Shown here: one piece after another, positions 1 through 9,321 of the stretch
How positions within the stretch are numbered: position 1 is the stretch's first letter
Layout: each line of letters begins with the position of its first letter
Source: an uncultured Eubacterium sp.
GTDB taxonomy: Bacteria > Bacillota > Clostridia > Lachnospirales > Lachnospiraceae
Length of the DNA stretch: 64,000 nt
Reading direction: 5' to 3'
NCBI GenBank assembly: GCA_947088865.1
Contig: CAMUHY010000010.1
Coordinates: forward strand, 54,039-118,038
The notes under the pieces: generated by a model
The model's input: only the letters and a program-made list of their open reading frames with translations
Database searches by the model: none
Told to the model about the DNA's origin: nothing
Program-made: the position numbers and the translations under genes

Positions 1-94
1 ATGTAAGACACCACATTGAGAGAAGGCATTATCACAGATACTTTAATATTCATCACATTACCTGCACTTTCAAAAATTTTATTTTTTGATATTT

Positions 95-1513
95 CTATCC
101 TTTAAACAACCTATCCCAAAAATCTTTTTGATTGATATTTTTTTGTTTTTCATAAATTGTGTGGTGAGCCATATGCCCCATCGTTTCTAACTTGTCACGA
201 CTATGATATAAATATTCAATTTTATCTGTTAATAGAGCAATATCACCTACTGGAACAATAAAACCATTTTTGCCGTCAGTCACATCATCTTTTGCACCAG
301 ATACATCTGTAATCACGGGAACTGCCCCTGCTGCCATCGCTTCAGCCTGCGTTATACTGTGTCCCTCCCACTCGGAACAGCTTATCATCACATCTTGGTG
401 CCTCCAAAAATCTGGAATACATGCTCTGTCTATAACTCCTAACAGCGAAAAAGAATCCTCAAGCTTTTCAGATATCACTTGACTTTTTAACGTTTCAAAA
501 TAATCTCCTGTTCCTGCAATATTCAATTTAAACTTGACGCCTTTTTTTAATAATTCTTTTGCAATTACAATAAATAAATCGGCTCTTTTTTGTGATATAG
601 TAATCCTTCCTGCATAACCAATCTGCAAAATTTCATTATTTTTTAAATGCCGCTCAAGAACTTCATCACAAGGTATTTCCCAATCTAAATGGTAAATAAT
701 CTCTTTTCTCATTCCATAAGACAATAAATTTTCTTTTATTCGACTGCTAATATCAAGGCAACTATCTATAAAATCCTGCCATCTTGTAAATATATCATAA
801 TATAGCTTTTCATCATTATGTTGCACAGCAATAACTTTTATTTTATCAGGATAATATTTTTTCACAATACATGCTGCAACAAATATATAAGACGGAAAAT
901 TGCATACGGTTATACAAGGCAAATTTTCTACAATTGCTTGTACACAAATATCAACCATATCTTTTGTATCGACTTGATTAGCTAAATTAAGCATTTTATT
1001 TTTAAACGTATCATTAATGACTATTGATTTGAAAAAATCACCAACCAAATATAATCCGTCAAATTCATTTTCCTTCCAAATTTTTGCCTGTTGGTAAGCC
1101 CATGCTTCTACACCGCCTAATACCATACCATTTGTAAAATCAATCAAAATTTTTTGTTTTTTATCAACATTTATTTTATTGCATATAACCTTATAATTAC
1201 CCGCACTTACCATGTCATATAATAACATATTATATATATTATGTATATTGGTTATAATTCGCTTTTTATCTATTCCCATCTCAATCAATTGCTTTTGAAT
1301 TGGTTGAAAATCTTTGCAGGTTATACATACAACGGATAATGGATTTTCTTTTAATATCTGTGCTGAATAAACAGGGATTTCTTCATAATAGCCTCCCCAT
1401 AAATTTTTATTATTATCTATAAATCCAACAATGGCAATTTCACATCGTTCTGCAAATTGTTTACAGGTCTTTCCAATTTTACCAGCACCAAAAAAATATA
1501 TATCTTTTTTCAA
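95..1513 (-). CDS. Glycosyltransferase family 4 with N-terminal Rossmann-like module
   Basis: Predicted cytoplasmic retaining glycosyltransferase that would add a sugar from a nucleotide donor during surface glycan synthesis. Residues ~1-110 form a nucleotide-sugar-epimerase-like Rossmann module (FFGAGKIGKTC, then GFIDNN). The C-terminal half has the GT4 donor-site pattern EGHSITQAEAMAAG, with two Glu seven residues apart. An upstream TTG extends the frame to 1564, but a GGAGG ends seven bases before an in-frame TTG at 1513, so I chose that start (472 aa). It is the last gene of the surface operon, downstream of an HAD protein with the same Rossmann module. Donor and acceptor are unknown. Confidence 0.8.
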   Translation of the reverse strand: MKKDIYFFGAGKIGKTCKQFAERCEIAIVGFIDNNKNLWGGYYEEIPVYSAQILKENPLSVVCITCKDFQPIQKQLIEMGIDKKRIITNIHNIYNMLLYDMVSAGNYKVICNKINVDKKQKILIDFTNGMVLGGVEAWAYQQAKIWKENEFDGLYLVGDFFKSIVINDTFKNKMLNLANQVDTKDMVDICVQAIVENLPCITVCNFPSYIFVAACIVKKYYPDKIKVIAVQHNDEKLYYDIFTRWQDFIDSCLDISSRIKENLLSYGMRKEIIYHLDWEIPCDEVLERHLKNNEILQIGYAGRITISQKRADLFIVIAKELLKKGVKFKLNIAGTGDYFETLKSQVISEKLEDSFSLLGVIDRACIPDFWRHQDVMISCSEWEGHSITQAEAMAAGAVPVITDVSGAKDDVTDGKNGFIVPVGDIALLTDKIEYLYHSRDKLETMGHMAHHTIYEKQKNINQKDFWDRLFKG

Positions 1514-1628
1514 TATTTTTCCTCCAAAATCGTTTTTAGTTAAGCGGATATTTGCAATCCCCAACGCTGCTTGCTTAAATCACCTAGCTACTATCGCAGC
1601 TTTTCAGTGGAAGACTTCCTTGATGCGG

Positions 1629-3668
1629 TTAAACCCTCCGCATAATACTTATCTTTTCCATTGTCATTGTTTCAATAGATTGTCTTTTTCTAAATAATTC
1701 TGCCTCTCCATATAATTTTATTCCATCAACTAGTCCCATTAAATTATTTAATAAATCCAAATCTATTTTCCCTATATTTTTCAATGTATCTTCATATTCT
1801 TCAATATATCTGTGCATATCTAACATCATATTAATTTCATCTTTTGTTCGTTCCTCTGGTTCATAAAAAATATCTCCATTACTGTCAATTCCACTTGCTG
1901 AAGGATTGGGAGAACTTAAAACAGCCTCCAATACATCAATTCTGGAAGTTATATTATTTTTTTCTTCAGGACAATATATATATGTTATCAAATCACCTAA
2001 TTCAGACCTTGACCACCCTCCCAAATAAAATCCATCAAGATTTTGATTAAATAAATTATTAAGCGCTATATGTGATGTACCTGAAGAAATTAGTTCACAA
2101 AATAGATATTTCTTTTCTGTATTTATACCAATATTCTTAATATAGTCTTTATACATTTCTCTTTTTTTCTTAGATTCTTTTAAAATTTCTTTATCATCAT
2201 CAGAATTAAAACGCATTACCTGTTTCCAAAACTTTATATCTCTATTTGATTCTACATATTTTTCTAATGTCATTTCTATATCGTTAGAATTAAATTGTGA
2301 TATTGCCACAGCAACTTTTCTTGATATCGTAACATAATAACTTTGTGGAAGACTAGCGTCGTGTTTCCTATATTTATCATACAAATGAGAAAAGATATAT
2401 CCATCTCTAGCAGGAAATATAATGCCATCATACGAATTGCTATGTAAACATTCCAATAATTTTTTCATATAAACATGAACAATCGGCGTAATAAAAATCT
2501 CCGTAAATGTTTTTATATCCGAAATAGGAACAAATCCATTTGTATTATATAAAATAAATGGATTATTAAATAATTTAGATACAATTAAACCTATCATTAC
2601 TTTATTTTCAAAACAATATGAATTTAATAAAAGTTTTCGTATTTTCGACATCTTTAATAATTCTAAACTGCTATTAATATAAAATGCTGTTATTCCATTT
2701 TTCTCTGCTGCTAATATATCCTCAAAATAATCATCTCCAATATGTAAACATTTTAAATTCCCTATTTTTTCTCTATATACTTCAAATAATCCCTGTGATT
2801 TTGCTTTGCCATACTCACAAGAAATAAGCAAATGATTATATCCTTTTATACCTGCATTATCCAATATATCCTTCATTATATCATATGGAAGATACATATT
2901 AGATACAATCGATACCATTTTTCCTTTTTTTATTGCATAATTAAACGCTTCAACTATACAATCTCTAATTATAATATTAGCCTTCTCACATGTCAATTCT
3001 TCTTTCATAACTAAAGATAACTGTTCATCTGTTAAATTTAAACTATTTTTCAAATTTTTATATATAGCAAATATATCTGCTCCCTTTGCATTCAATTCTG
3101 CTGTACGTCTCTTCTTTTTAAAATTATAAATATCAATTCCATATTTTCTAACATTTCTTTCAACAATATCAAATATATCTGTTGGTTCAAGAACCTTTCT
3201 CATAACCAATGTATCAAAAAGGTCAAAGCTTATAGCATCATACGCATCAATAGCATCAAATAAGTCTTGTTTTGAATATCTCAAACATTGCATTTCTTCA
3301 TATGTATAATCTGCATAATAATAAGGGTGCGATAAATTCTGTCCTGAAAAATTATAGATATCCATATTAAATATTTCACCATAATGCCTGATACGTAAAA
3401 AAATTTCTCTAAAATTTTTCCGATTGCAAGCTATAATAATTACATCTGCTGTATTCTTATGTACTTCATCCCATGTAATTATCGGAATATTCTGGATAGA
3501 ACCCTCATAGCGTGTTCTGTCTACAATAGCTACAATATTAAAATCTGGCAATGCTTCAATAAATAATTTTGCATTGACTCCGCTTCCATATATTAAAATT
3601 TTTTTATTTTTTAAATGGACAAATTCAGATTTTATCCTTAATAATTTCACACTATTTTTATTTTTCAT
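1629..3668 (-). CDS. COG5610-like HAD-superfamily protein with N-terminal Rossmann-like module
   Basis: 679 aa. Residues ~22-100 are a Rossmann-like module (IYGSGVNAK, IVAIVD). An HAD domain starts near residue 145 with the nucleophile motif FDLFDTL (Asp149); a GDD acid motif (LHIGDDYFED) follows. A later region has FPARDGY, also found in the paralogue at 9322-11361. The residue two after the nucleophile is Phe instead of Asp, so classical phosphatase chemistry is uncertain. Large HAD proteins of this kind are known from polysaccharide clusters, but their reaction is not established. It lies between an ABC permease and a glycosyltransferase, and is probably cytoplasmic. Function in surface glycan assembly is inferred. 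Confidence 0.75.
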   Translation of the reverse strand: MKNKNSVKLLRIKSEFVHLKNKKILIYGSGVNAKLFIEALPDFNIVAIVDRTRYEGSIQNIPIITWDEVHKNTADVIIIACNRKNFREIFLRIRHYGEIFNMDIYNFSGQNLSHPYYYADYTYEEMQCLRYSKQDLFDAIDAYDAISFDLFDTLVMRKVLEPTDIFDIVERNVRKYGIDIYNFKKKRRTAELNAKGADIFAIYKNLKNSLNLTDEQLSLVMKEELTCEKANIIIRDCIVEAFNYAIKKGKMVSIVSNMYLPYDIMKDILDNAGIKGYNHLLISCEYGKAKSQGLFEVYREKIGNLKCLHIGDDYFEDILAAEKNGITAFYINSSLELLKMSKIRKLLLNSYCFENKVMIGLIVSKLFNNPFILYNTNGFVPISDIKTFTEIFITPIVHVYMKKLLECLHSNSYDGIIFPARDGYIFSHLYDKYRKHDASLPQSYYVTISRKVAVAISQFNSNDIEMTLEKYVESNRDIKFWKQVMRFNSDDDKEILKESKKKREMYKDYIKNIGINTEKKYLFCELISSGTSHIALNNLFNQNLDGFYLGGWSRSELGDLITYIYCPEEKNNITSRIDVLEAVLSSPNPSASGIDSNGDIFYEPEERTKDEINMMLDMHRYIEEYEDTLKNIGKIDLDLLNNLMGLVDGIKLYGEAELFRKRQSIETMTMEKISIMRRV

Positions 3669-3692
3669 TTCTATAATCCACCTTTTAATAAT

Positions 3693-4559
3693 TCATCTTT
3701 CCAAGTCTTTCCTCATATAAATAAAAAATGACAGCGCTATAAAAAGAAGCCCTACAAGCATATAAGCACATAAAATGCCAACAGAAACGCCTTTGCTTTC
3801 TATCATAAACATATTGAGCTGTTCCAGCGGATGCAACCATGTAAATTTATTTAAAATCGTTCCAATACTTTCTACAACAGAAATATCCATTTGAAACATT
3901 CTCATATAATAGGCAACAAGCTTTGGTACTTTATAGGCATTTCCTAAAAAAAAGCAGATTATAATAGCGCTTATCACAATATTGCCATACGAAAATAAAT
4001 TATTTTTTATTGTAAAATACAATATTCCTGCTCCAATCATAAAGATTATTAAGAGAATACCTGTCATTCCAACGTTAACAAAATATTCCCCAAAATCATA
4101 ACTGGTATATGTATTTTTTGCAACTACTGCCAATGCTATCTCACACTCAATAATATATCCTATCCACAATAACAATCCAGATACAATAGATGAAAGCACA
4201 CGCACTATATAATAATATATCCTGCCATGCGGCTGATAGAGAATAAAAGCATATTGTCTGAAATCAATACTATTTCCAAAAACTTTAGCACTTTGTATGG
4301 AAATCATCCCTATAACAAATAAATTTACTATTCCCATTATTATCAGTAAGACTTCTTTACATACTTCCATCTGTTTTACAGCATTCATACCTATAAGAGG
4401 AAAAAAATCTTCAGGCAATGATTCAATTAAATTTTCTCCAACAATCAGCTTATCACGAAACACGATTATTAAAATTGTAGATATAGACAAAATAACAGCA
4501 TACATCAACAATTTTTTAGCAGTGCTTATCAACGCATATTTTACACATTTTAATTCCAT
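3693..4559 (-). CDS. ABC transporter permease
   Basis: 288 aa integral membrane protein with about six hydrophobic segments, for example around residues 18-37, 75-95, 120-140 and 170-190, and a C-terminal one ending in FFIYMRKDLER. It is the membrane partner of the ATPase encoded immediately upstream; the two coding regions are two bases apart, which implies translational coupling. An upstream GTG in frame is possible, but the ATG at 4559 has AAGGTGG at the right distance. The architecture resembles ABC-2-type export permeases. Substrate is unknown; the neighbourhood of secreted proteins and glycosyltransferases points to a surface-related cargo. Confidence 0.75.
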   Translation of the reverse strand: MELKCVKYALISTAKKLLMYAVILSISTILIIVFRDKLIVGENLIESLPEDFFPLIGMNAVKQMEVCKEVLLIIMGIVNLFVIGMISIQSAKVFGNSIDFRQYAFILYQPHGRIYYYIVRVLSSIVSGLLLWIGYIIECEIALAVVAKNTYTSYDFGEYFVNVGMTGILLIIFMIGAGILYFTIKNNLFSYGNIVISAIIICFFLGNAYKVPKLVAYYMRMFQMDISVVESIGTILNKFTWLHPLEQLNMFMIESKGVSVGILCAYMLVGLLFIALSFFIYMRKDLER

Positions 4560-4561
4560 TT

Positions 4562-5434
4562 TTATTCCCACCTTGAATAATCTTTATCCCAAAATTCTTC
4601 CATATTCATTCTCTCAATCAGCAGTTCTTTATACTCGACATCACATTTTGAAAGAATCTCTAAGAGATTTCCCATACTTTCACAATATAAATACGTTTTT
4701 CCCCTATCACTGACAGCAATAGGTTCACCTAAAATTTCCTGCAATTTTTCATGATTTGCATTCAATATATTGACTGCCTTGTATAATTCAAATTGTTCAT
4801 CCGTTCTATTTGCAGCTTCAATATGCCCTTCTTTAAGGTATACATAGGAATTGCAATGCTGTGCTGCCTCCTCAAAATGTTCTGCAAGTATTACAATGGT
4901 AACGCCTGATTTTTGAATATCCTTCAAAAACGCATACAATTTCTTAATCCCTTGCTTTGTTAAAAAATTAGAAGGCTCATCTAAAATCAACAAATTGGGA
5001 TTGGTTATAACAGCTCCTATAATTGCTGTAAGCTTATTGCCCTCGTATGTCATATAATTGAGCTTTTCTGTTAAATCAATCCCAAAAAATTCAGCATAAT
5101 CTTTTATTTTATCATTATCTGTAATCTTATATGCCTTCATAATCTGTTCTAAATATTTTTGTGCTGTCGTCTTATTGCCTCTTAAAATAATATCATCTGG
5201 AACAAAACGTATATTTTGACGTTCCTTTGAAGGTATACGCAAAAGTTCTTGTTCTTTATACAAAATCTTTCCATTTGCAGGTCTGCGGATTCCTATAAGC
5301 ATTTCCATTAATTCTGTTTTTCCTGCATCATCAGGACCAAATATGACAAAAAAATCCCCTTGTTGAACATGAAAAGAAATATCCTTTAATGTTACATTAT
5401 TATAATATCCACAAATATCAACATATTCTAACAT
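4562..5434 (-). CDS. ABC transporter ATP-binding protein
   Basis: 290 aa nucleotide-binding subunit that pairs with the permease directly downstream. Walker A is GPDDAGKT (residues 33-40), Walker B is LLILDEP (148-154) and the H-loop His lies in ILAEHFEEA. The signature motif, normally LSGGQ, is replaced by TYEGNK at about 129-134, a divergent version seen in some exporters of the ABC-2 class. The last ~70 residues form an extra C-terminal domain after the ATPase core, as in other ABC-2-type ATPases. Start is the ATG with AGGA nine bases upstream. It lies in the surface operon behind the two secreted proteins. Confidence 0.85.
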   Translation of the reverse strand: MLEYVDICGYYNNVTLKDISFHVQQGDFFVIFGPDDAGKTELMEMLIGIRRPANGKILYKEQELLRIPSKERQNIRFVPDDIILRGNKTTAQKYLEQIMKAYKITDNDKIKDYAEFFGIDLTEKLNYMTYEGNKLTAIIGAVITNPNLLILDEPSNFLTKQGIKKLYAFLKDIQKSGVTIVILAEHFEEAAQHCNSYVYLKEGHIEAANRTDEQFELYKAVNILNANHEKLQEILGEPIAVSDRGKTYLYCESMGNLLEILSKCDVEYKELLIERMNMEEFWDKDYSRWE

Positions 5435-5503
5435 TCATCTTTATCCTATCATTCTATTTTTATCCATATTATCATTGAATCCATTATTTTTTATTGATAC
5501 CCT

Positions 5504-6829
5504 TTAAGGTGTCGTTTTATCAACCACTTCATAAATTACCTCTATACTTGGCTTTGCAGGATTCTTTGAAATTCTAAGTTTATGAGCATACATATCCCAT
5601 GCTTCCTGAGCTTCTTCTGCACCGTCTGTGGCGCCTGTAAGAAAAAAGCCTGCTTTATTGTACTGTATATCTTTTTTTAAATAGCTTAAAAAACGATGTT
5701 CATTAGAAGAGTCTTCCTTATCCATCATATATGTAATGGCACTGGAAGCAAAATCTGGCTTTTCAATATCAAACTCTAATGTTGCCGTAAATGTTTCTAT
5801 ACCTGTATTTTTATCCGTTTGTTTTAAAACGGGCTTTTCATTTGCAGCAGGCGTATCATCCGCAATCGCTAAATATACACTTGGCTTTGAATGGTCTGAA
5901 AAATTACTGCTGTCTGCAAAATGAAGTCCATCTCCATTTATTATATTAACTTTAACACGCACTGTCTTATCAACAGATGATTTATTAATAATCGTTGCTT
6001 TATTGGACTTATTTGTAAAATGATTTGTTGGCGGTATTAATGTTATATCGTCCTCTTTTACCTCACTGTAAGGATTATCATTGCCGACAACATCTTTTTT
6101 CTTTTTATAAATATTTTTAAACTCTACAATCGCTGAATCATCTTCATTTAAAATAATATGGTCTGCAATATGGTCTGTATCAATTTTTAAATAGTCCTCT
6201 TTATATATATGACCATCTGTTACTGTCGCCAATGTTTTGCTGCTGACTGCACTTATTGAATCAATTGCCGCACCATCACTTGTATAAACAATATCATAAT
6301 AATTGTTAATATTATCTTTTGTAATAGACTGAAATCTTCCTGCACCCTCTGCAATCTTTTCTTCACTCGAAGCATCTGGCACCCATAAATAAAATCCTTC
6401 TTCTACATCTACAATTGCACAATCAACCACTTTAACAGCATTTTTAAGCCCTTTTCCTGCTTCCAGCGAGTTTAAATGCGCATCGTCATTTACCTTCGTT
6501 TTATAATAAAAATCTGCTTCATAAGCCGACGAATCCACTATTTCAATAGAAGCAGGACTATTCTTTGTCTTAAAATACATCGTTTGAGGTGTATCGTATT
6601 CTTCTGGATTATATGTATTTAACAATCCTTGTGGGTCTAATGTAAAATTATATGTGCCTTCATCTACTGTTGGTACAACCAATTTATCAAACTTTAAATT
6701 ATCATTTCCTTGATTTTCAATTGAAATATCGCCTTCGGCCTCAAATGGAGCTGCATATACAGAAAATGACATAAAAATAAATACATTGGCACATATAAGT
6801 GCAGATAATTTTTTAAATATTCTATACAT
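5504..6829 (-). CDS. Secreted surface protein, paralogue of 6992-8575
   Basis: 441 aa with a signal peptide (charged start MYRIFKK, hydrophobic core, cleavage likely after YAA near residue 26). The mature part is acidic and rich in beta-type sequence. It aligns with the 527 aa protein encoded just upstream: both have GNDNLKFDKLVVPT / GQQGIEFDRIVLPT, then a TYNFTLDPQGLL / TYDFVLDPAGLL stretch, a VWVPDA motif, NKSS...KVKVNI, and an ALTG/SLVG segment near the C-terminus. No sorting signal or transmembrane anchor is visible. I recognise no family. Good AGGAGG site. The gene lies after a hairpin that may reduce its expression relative to its paralogue. Confidence 0.7.
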   Translation of the reverse strand: MYRIFKKLSALICANVFIFMSFSVYAAPFEAEGDISIENQGNDNLKFDKLVVPTVDEGTYNFTLDPQGLLNTYNPEEYDTPQTMYFKTKNSPASIEIVDSSAYEADFYYKTKVNDDAHLNSLEAGKGLKNAVKVVDCAIVDVEEGFYLWVPDASSEEKIAEGAGRFQSITKDNINNYYDIVYTSDGAAIDSISAVSSKTLATVTDGHIYKEDYLKIDTDHIADHIILNEDDSAIVEFKNIYKKKKDVVGNDNPYSEVKEDDITLIPPTNHFTNKSNKATIINKSSVDKTVRVKVNIINGDGLHFADSSNFSDHSKPSVYLAIADDTPAANEKPVLKQTDKNTGIETFTATLEFDIEKPDFASSAITYMMDKEDSSNEHRFLSYLKKDIQYNKAGFFLTGATDGAEEAQEAWDMYAHKLRISKNPAKPSIEVIYEVVDKTTP

Positions 6830-6867
6830 ATGCTTTACCTCCTCAACTTTTAATTTACATTATTAGC

Positions 6868-6916
6868 AAAAAACACCCAAACTATGTAACTTTAACTTAC
6901 ATCAGTTTGGATGTTT
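6868..6916 (-). terminator. Terminator or attenuator between the two secreted-protein genes
   Basis: On the minus strand an imperfect stem of about 18 bp (AACATCCAAACT with partner AGTTTGGGTGTT, extended by ATGTAA/TTACAT) is followed by TTTTTT. It sits in the 160-bp gap after the 527 aa gene and before the 441 aa gene, so it may end most transcripts or set their ratio. Confidence 0.7.
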
Positions 6917-6991
6917 TCATAGATTCAGGGAAGCTCCCTATTGATTTTTAAATATTACATGTTTATGATACAATCTACTATTTTGTAAATA

Positions 6992-8575
6992 TTACCATAA
7001 TACCTTTTCGTAAACCTTAGCACCAACTTGGATTAAAGCAGTTAACTTCTGAGGACCGCCAGCCTTAGCAGGATTTACACCAATAAATGAAGCTGATTGA
7101 GAATAATCACTAGCCTTTAAAGCATAAACTGTCTCATCACCATCTGCTGCAACAGCTACTAACTGAACTGCCGTAGGTGCGTCAGTTACACCTAAGTCAA
7201 ACCAAGCGCAACCATCTGCTGGCCATGAAATTTCACCAGCTAATGTATCTGTTTTTGGTAACTTTGTAACATCATCCTGAATATCATAAACAACTGTGAT
7301 ACCTGGTCTCATATTTGTTGCAGGAGTTCTAAGAGATTGTGCATAAGCATCCCAAGCATCTGCACCTGTGGCATCACTATTAGCTACACCTACAAGACTA
7401 AACTCAGCTTTTTGATAAGTCATTGTTGGCTTTAAATAAGCCTTAAACTGATGTCCACCAGTTGCATCCTCTGTATCACCCATATATTTTATAATATCTG
7501 TACTAGAAGCACCAACATCTACTCCAGCAACACTAATTTCTGCAACTGCACTATATGTTACTGCCTTTGTTGTTGCATCCTCTTTCTTTGTTACATAATT
7601 TTTATTTGTACCATCATTTATAGCAAGTGATACACCAGCCTTAGTCTTGTCAGTAAATGTATCAGCAGCAACAAAATCAAGTCCGTCACCATTAGTAATA
7701 TTTACTTTTACTTTTACTTTTTTATCTGAAGATGACTTATTAACAATTGTAGCCTTATCTGATGTGTCTGTATATGTGCGTGTGGCAGGAGTATACTTTA
7801 CACTAGCAATAGCTGTAACTTCTGTAAAAGCTCCGCCTGCAGTTGCTTTTGTATACATCTTATTAGATGTCAAAGCTGTAACTGCACCATCTGTAATAGT
7901 AACATAATCTGCAATTTTATCTTCACCAGCAGCAGTAAAATCAAGTGCTATTTTACCATCAATATACATCTTACCATCATTTACAGTTGATTCTGTTTTT
8001 CCAGTTTTCAATGCTACAGCAGTAACTGCACCAGAAGCATCTATAGTAACATCACAGTAATTTAAAATATTATCCTTTGTAATTTCTTTATATGTTCCTT
8101 CACTTTGTGTACTTGTAGCATCTGGAACCCATACATAAAACTTCTTTGTATTGCCAGCACCAGCAAGACCTGTTATTGTCTTTTTATCTGTGGCATCAAC
8201 CTGAATAGCTGCTTTAAGAGACGCACATGCAGTATCCTCTGCTATTCCATCACGATAAAACTTACCATCTGTACCTGTAACAGATGCATCTACTTCTAAC
8301 TTAGCTGCTGTAGCCTCTGCATTAAAATATACAGTCTTGCCAGCTGTATAATCACTTCCGCCATATGTAGCTAACAAACCAGCTGGGTCTAATACAAAAT
8401 CATATGTGCCTTCTGGCATTGTTGGAAGGACTATACGGTCAAATTCTATTCCCTGTTGTCCCATATTTTCTACTGCGCCATCACCAGTAGATGTCACTGC
8501 TGCATATGCAGGAACAGTTGACATAACTAATGCGCCAGCACATACAAGTGCTGATAATCTTTTCATCTTGTTCAT
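6992..8575 (-). CDS. Secreted surface protein (527 aa)
   Basis: Signal peptide MNKMKRLSALVCAGALVMS..AYAA (cleavage near residue 26), followed by an Ala/Thr/Val/Asp-rich acidic protein of low complexity that is probably beta-rich. It is homologous over most of its length to the 441 aa protein downstream but carries an extra ~85 residue C-terminal domain (starting near DTLAGEISWP, with WFDLGV and ending in KVYEKVLW). No cysteines suited to zinc or heme binding and no LPxTG-type signal are visible. AAGGAGG lies upstream of the ATG. The gap to the upstream membrane-anchored protein is 26 bases, so they are co-transcribed. Family not recognised; a secreted filament or surface-layer role is only a guess. 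Confidence 0.7.
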   Translation of the reverse strand: MNKMKRLSALVCAGALVMSTVPAYAAVTSTGDGAVENMGQQGIEFDRIVLPTMPEGTYDFVLDPAGLLATYGGSDYTAGKTVYFNAEATAAKLEVDASVTGTDGKFYRDGIAEDTACASLKAAIQVDATDKKTITGLAGAGNTKKFYVWVPDATSTQSEGTYKEITKDNILNYCDVTIDASGAVTAVALKTGKTESTVNDGKMYIDGKIALDFTAAGEDKIADYVTITDGAVTALTSNKMYTKATAGGAFTEVTAIASVKYTPATRTYTDTSDKATIVNKSSSDKKVKVKVNITNGDGLDFVAADTFTDKTKAGVSLAINDGTNKNYVTKKEDATTKAVTYSAVAEISVAGVDVGASSTDIIKYMGDTEDATGGHQFKAYLKPTMTYQKAEFSLVGVANSDATGADAWDAYAQSLRTPATNMRPGITVVYDIQDDVTKLPKTDTLAGEISWPADGCAWFDLGVTDAPTAVQLVAVAADGDETVYALKASDYSQSASFIGVNPAKAGGPQKLTALIQVGAKVYEKVLW

Positions 8576-8601
8576 ACTTCAATTCCTCCTTGAATTTTAA
8601 A

Positions 8602-9150
8602 TTAATTTTTGATGGTGATTGTTATTGCCACAGAAACGCTTGATATATCCTTGTAAGCTTCGTCAACCAAATGATACTTTACTACCGCGTTATGTACGCC
8701 GGCTTCCAGATTACTATCCAATGTTATATTTTCCATATGACTCCCTACTGGAATAAATGGAGATTTATATATAACATCTTCGGAATTTTCAAGAGTAACC
8801 GTAAAGTACACTGTATTGCTATTATTCACACTATTACCTACATATGCGTTAGAAGATGTTGCCTTTGCGTTATCAAAAGACCATTCATAATTCATATTCA
8901 GTTCATAAGAACCTACTGGAACACGCTCCTCCTCTTTACTCTTCGCTTCAGCTATAATATCTTCAACATTATCTGGAGTCACTACAACATTGGGTTCAAT
9001 CTTCTTGCCGGCAAATATTGCTATACCAATACCAACAACTGCTAATGCTGCAACAACTACGATAATTATCATTAGAGGAGATTTTCGGTTCTTCCTTGAC
9101 TCTGTATCTGCTCCTCCGTTGATACGCTGTGAAGCCTTATCTCTTGACAT
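8602..9150 (-). CDS. Single-pass membrane-anchored extracytoplasmic protein
   Basis: 182 aa. A basic, Ser/Arg-rich N-terminus of ~25 residues is followed by one transmembrane helix (residues ~27-47, LMIIIVVVAALAVVGIGIAI) and an outside domain of ~130 residues that looks beta-sandwich-like (PVGSYELNMNYEW..., FIPVGSHMENITL, VVKYHLVDE). Topology should be N-in/C-out. It is the first gene of the operon with the two secreted proteins and the ABC transporter, so a role as receptor, assembly factor or anchor for those proteins is a reasonable inference. No named family was recognised. Confidence 0.7.
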   Translation of the reverse strand: MSRDKASQRINGGADTESRKNRKSPLMIIIVVVAALAVVGIGIAIFAGKKIEPNVVVTPDNVEDIIAEAKSKEEERVPVGSYELNMNYEWSFDNAKATSSNAYVGNSVNNSNTVYFTVTLENSEDVIYKSPFIPVGSHMENITLDSNLEAGVHNAVVKYHLVDEAYKDISSVSVAITITIKN

Positions 9151-9183
9151 AAACTCACCACCTGTTATTTAAGTACACAAGAT

Positions 9184-9209
9184 ATATCGGCTGATATGGT
9201 TAAAACTTA
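9184..9209 (-). promoter_or_regulatory. Sigma-D (flagellar sigma) promoter of the surface operon
   Basis: Minus strand reads TAAG, 15 bp, CCGATAT. This agrees with the Gram-positive sigma-D consensus TAAA-N15-CCGATAT except for one base, and has the same form as the sites before the flagellin genes in this window. It starts transcription about 30 bases before the first gene of the operon. A run of nine G lies directly upstream of the -35 part. Confidence 0.75.
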
Positions 9210-9210
9210 A

Positions 9211-9219
9211 CCCCCCCCC
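9211..9219 (-). repeat. Homopolymer tract of nine G (minus strand)
   Basis: Nine consecutive C on the plus strand next to a G and eight A. It touches the -35 element of the sigma-D promoter at 9184-9209. Such tracts are prone to slipped-strand length changes, and a run this long is striking in so AT-rich a region. Confidence 0.85.
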
Positions 9220-9321
9220 GAAAAAAAATATGACTTTCAGCAATTCAAGAGAATTTCGATAATATATCTGCCAACAAACTATCTTGTTTAAAGTTTATTT
9301 TAGTCCTTTAGTAACAAAATG

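Noticed and set aside
1565-1628. CTGCTTGCTTA shared between this gap and 14877-14887 as a repeat
   Set aside because: Only about ten bases agree and the flanks differ, so chance is enough to explain it.
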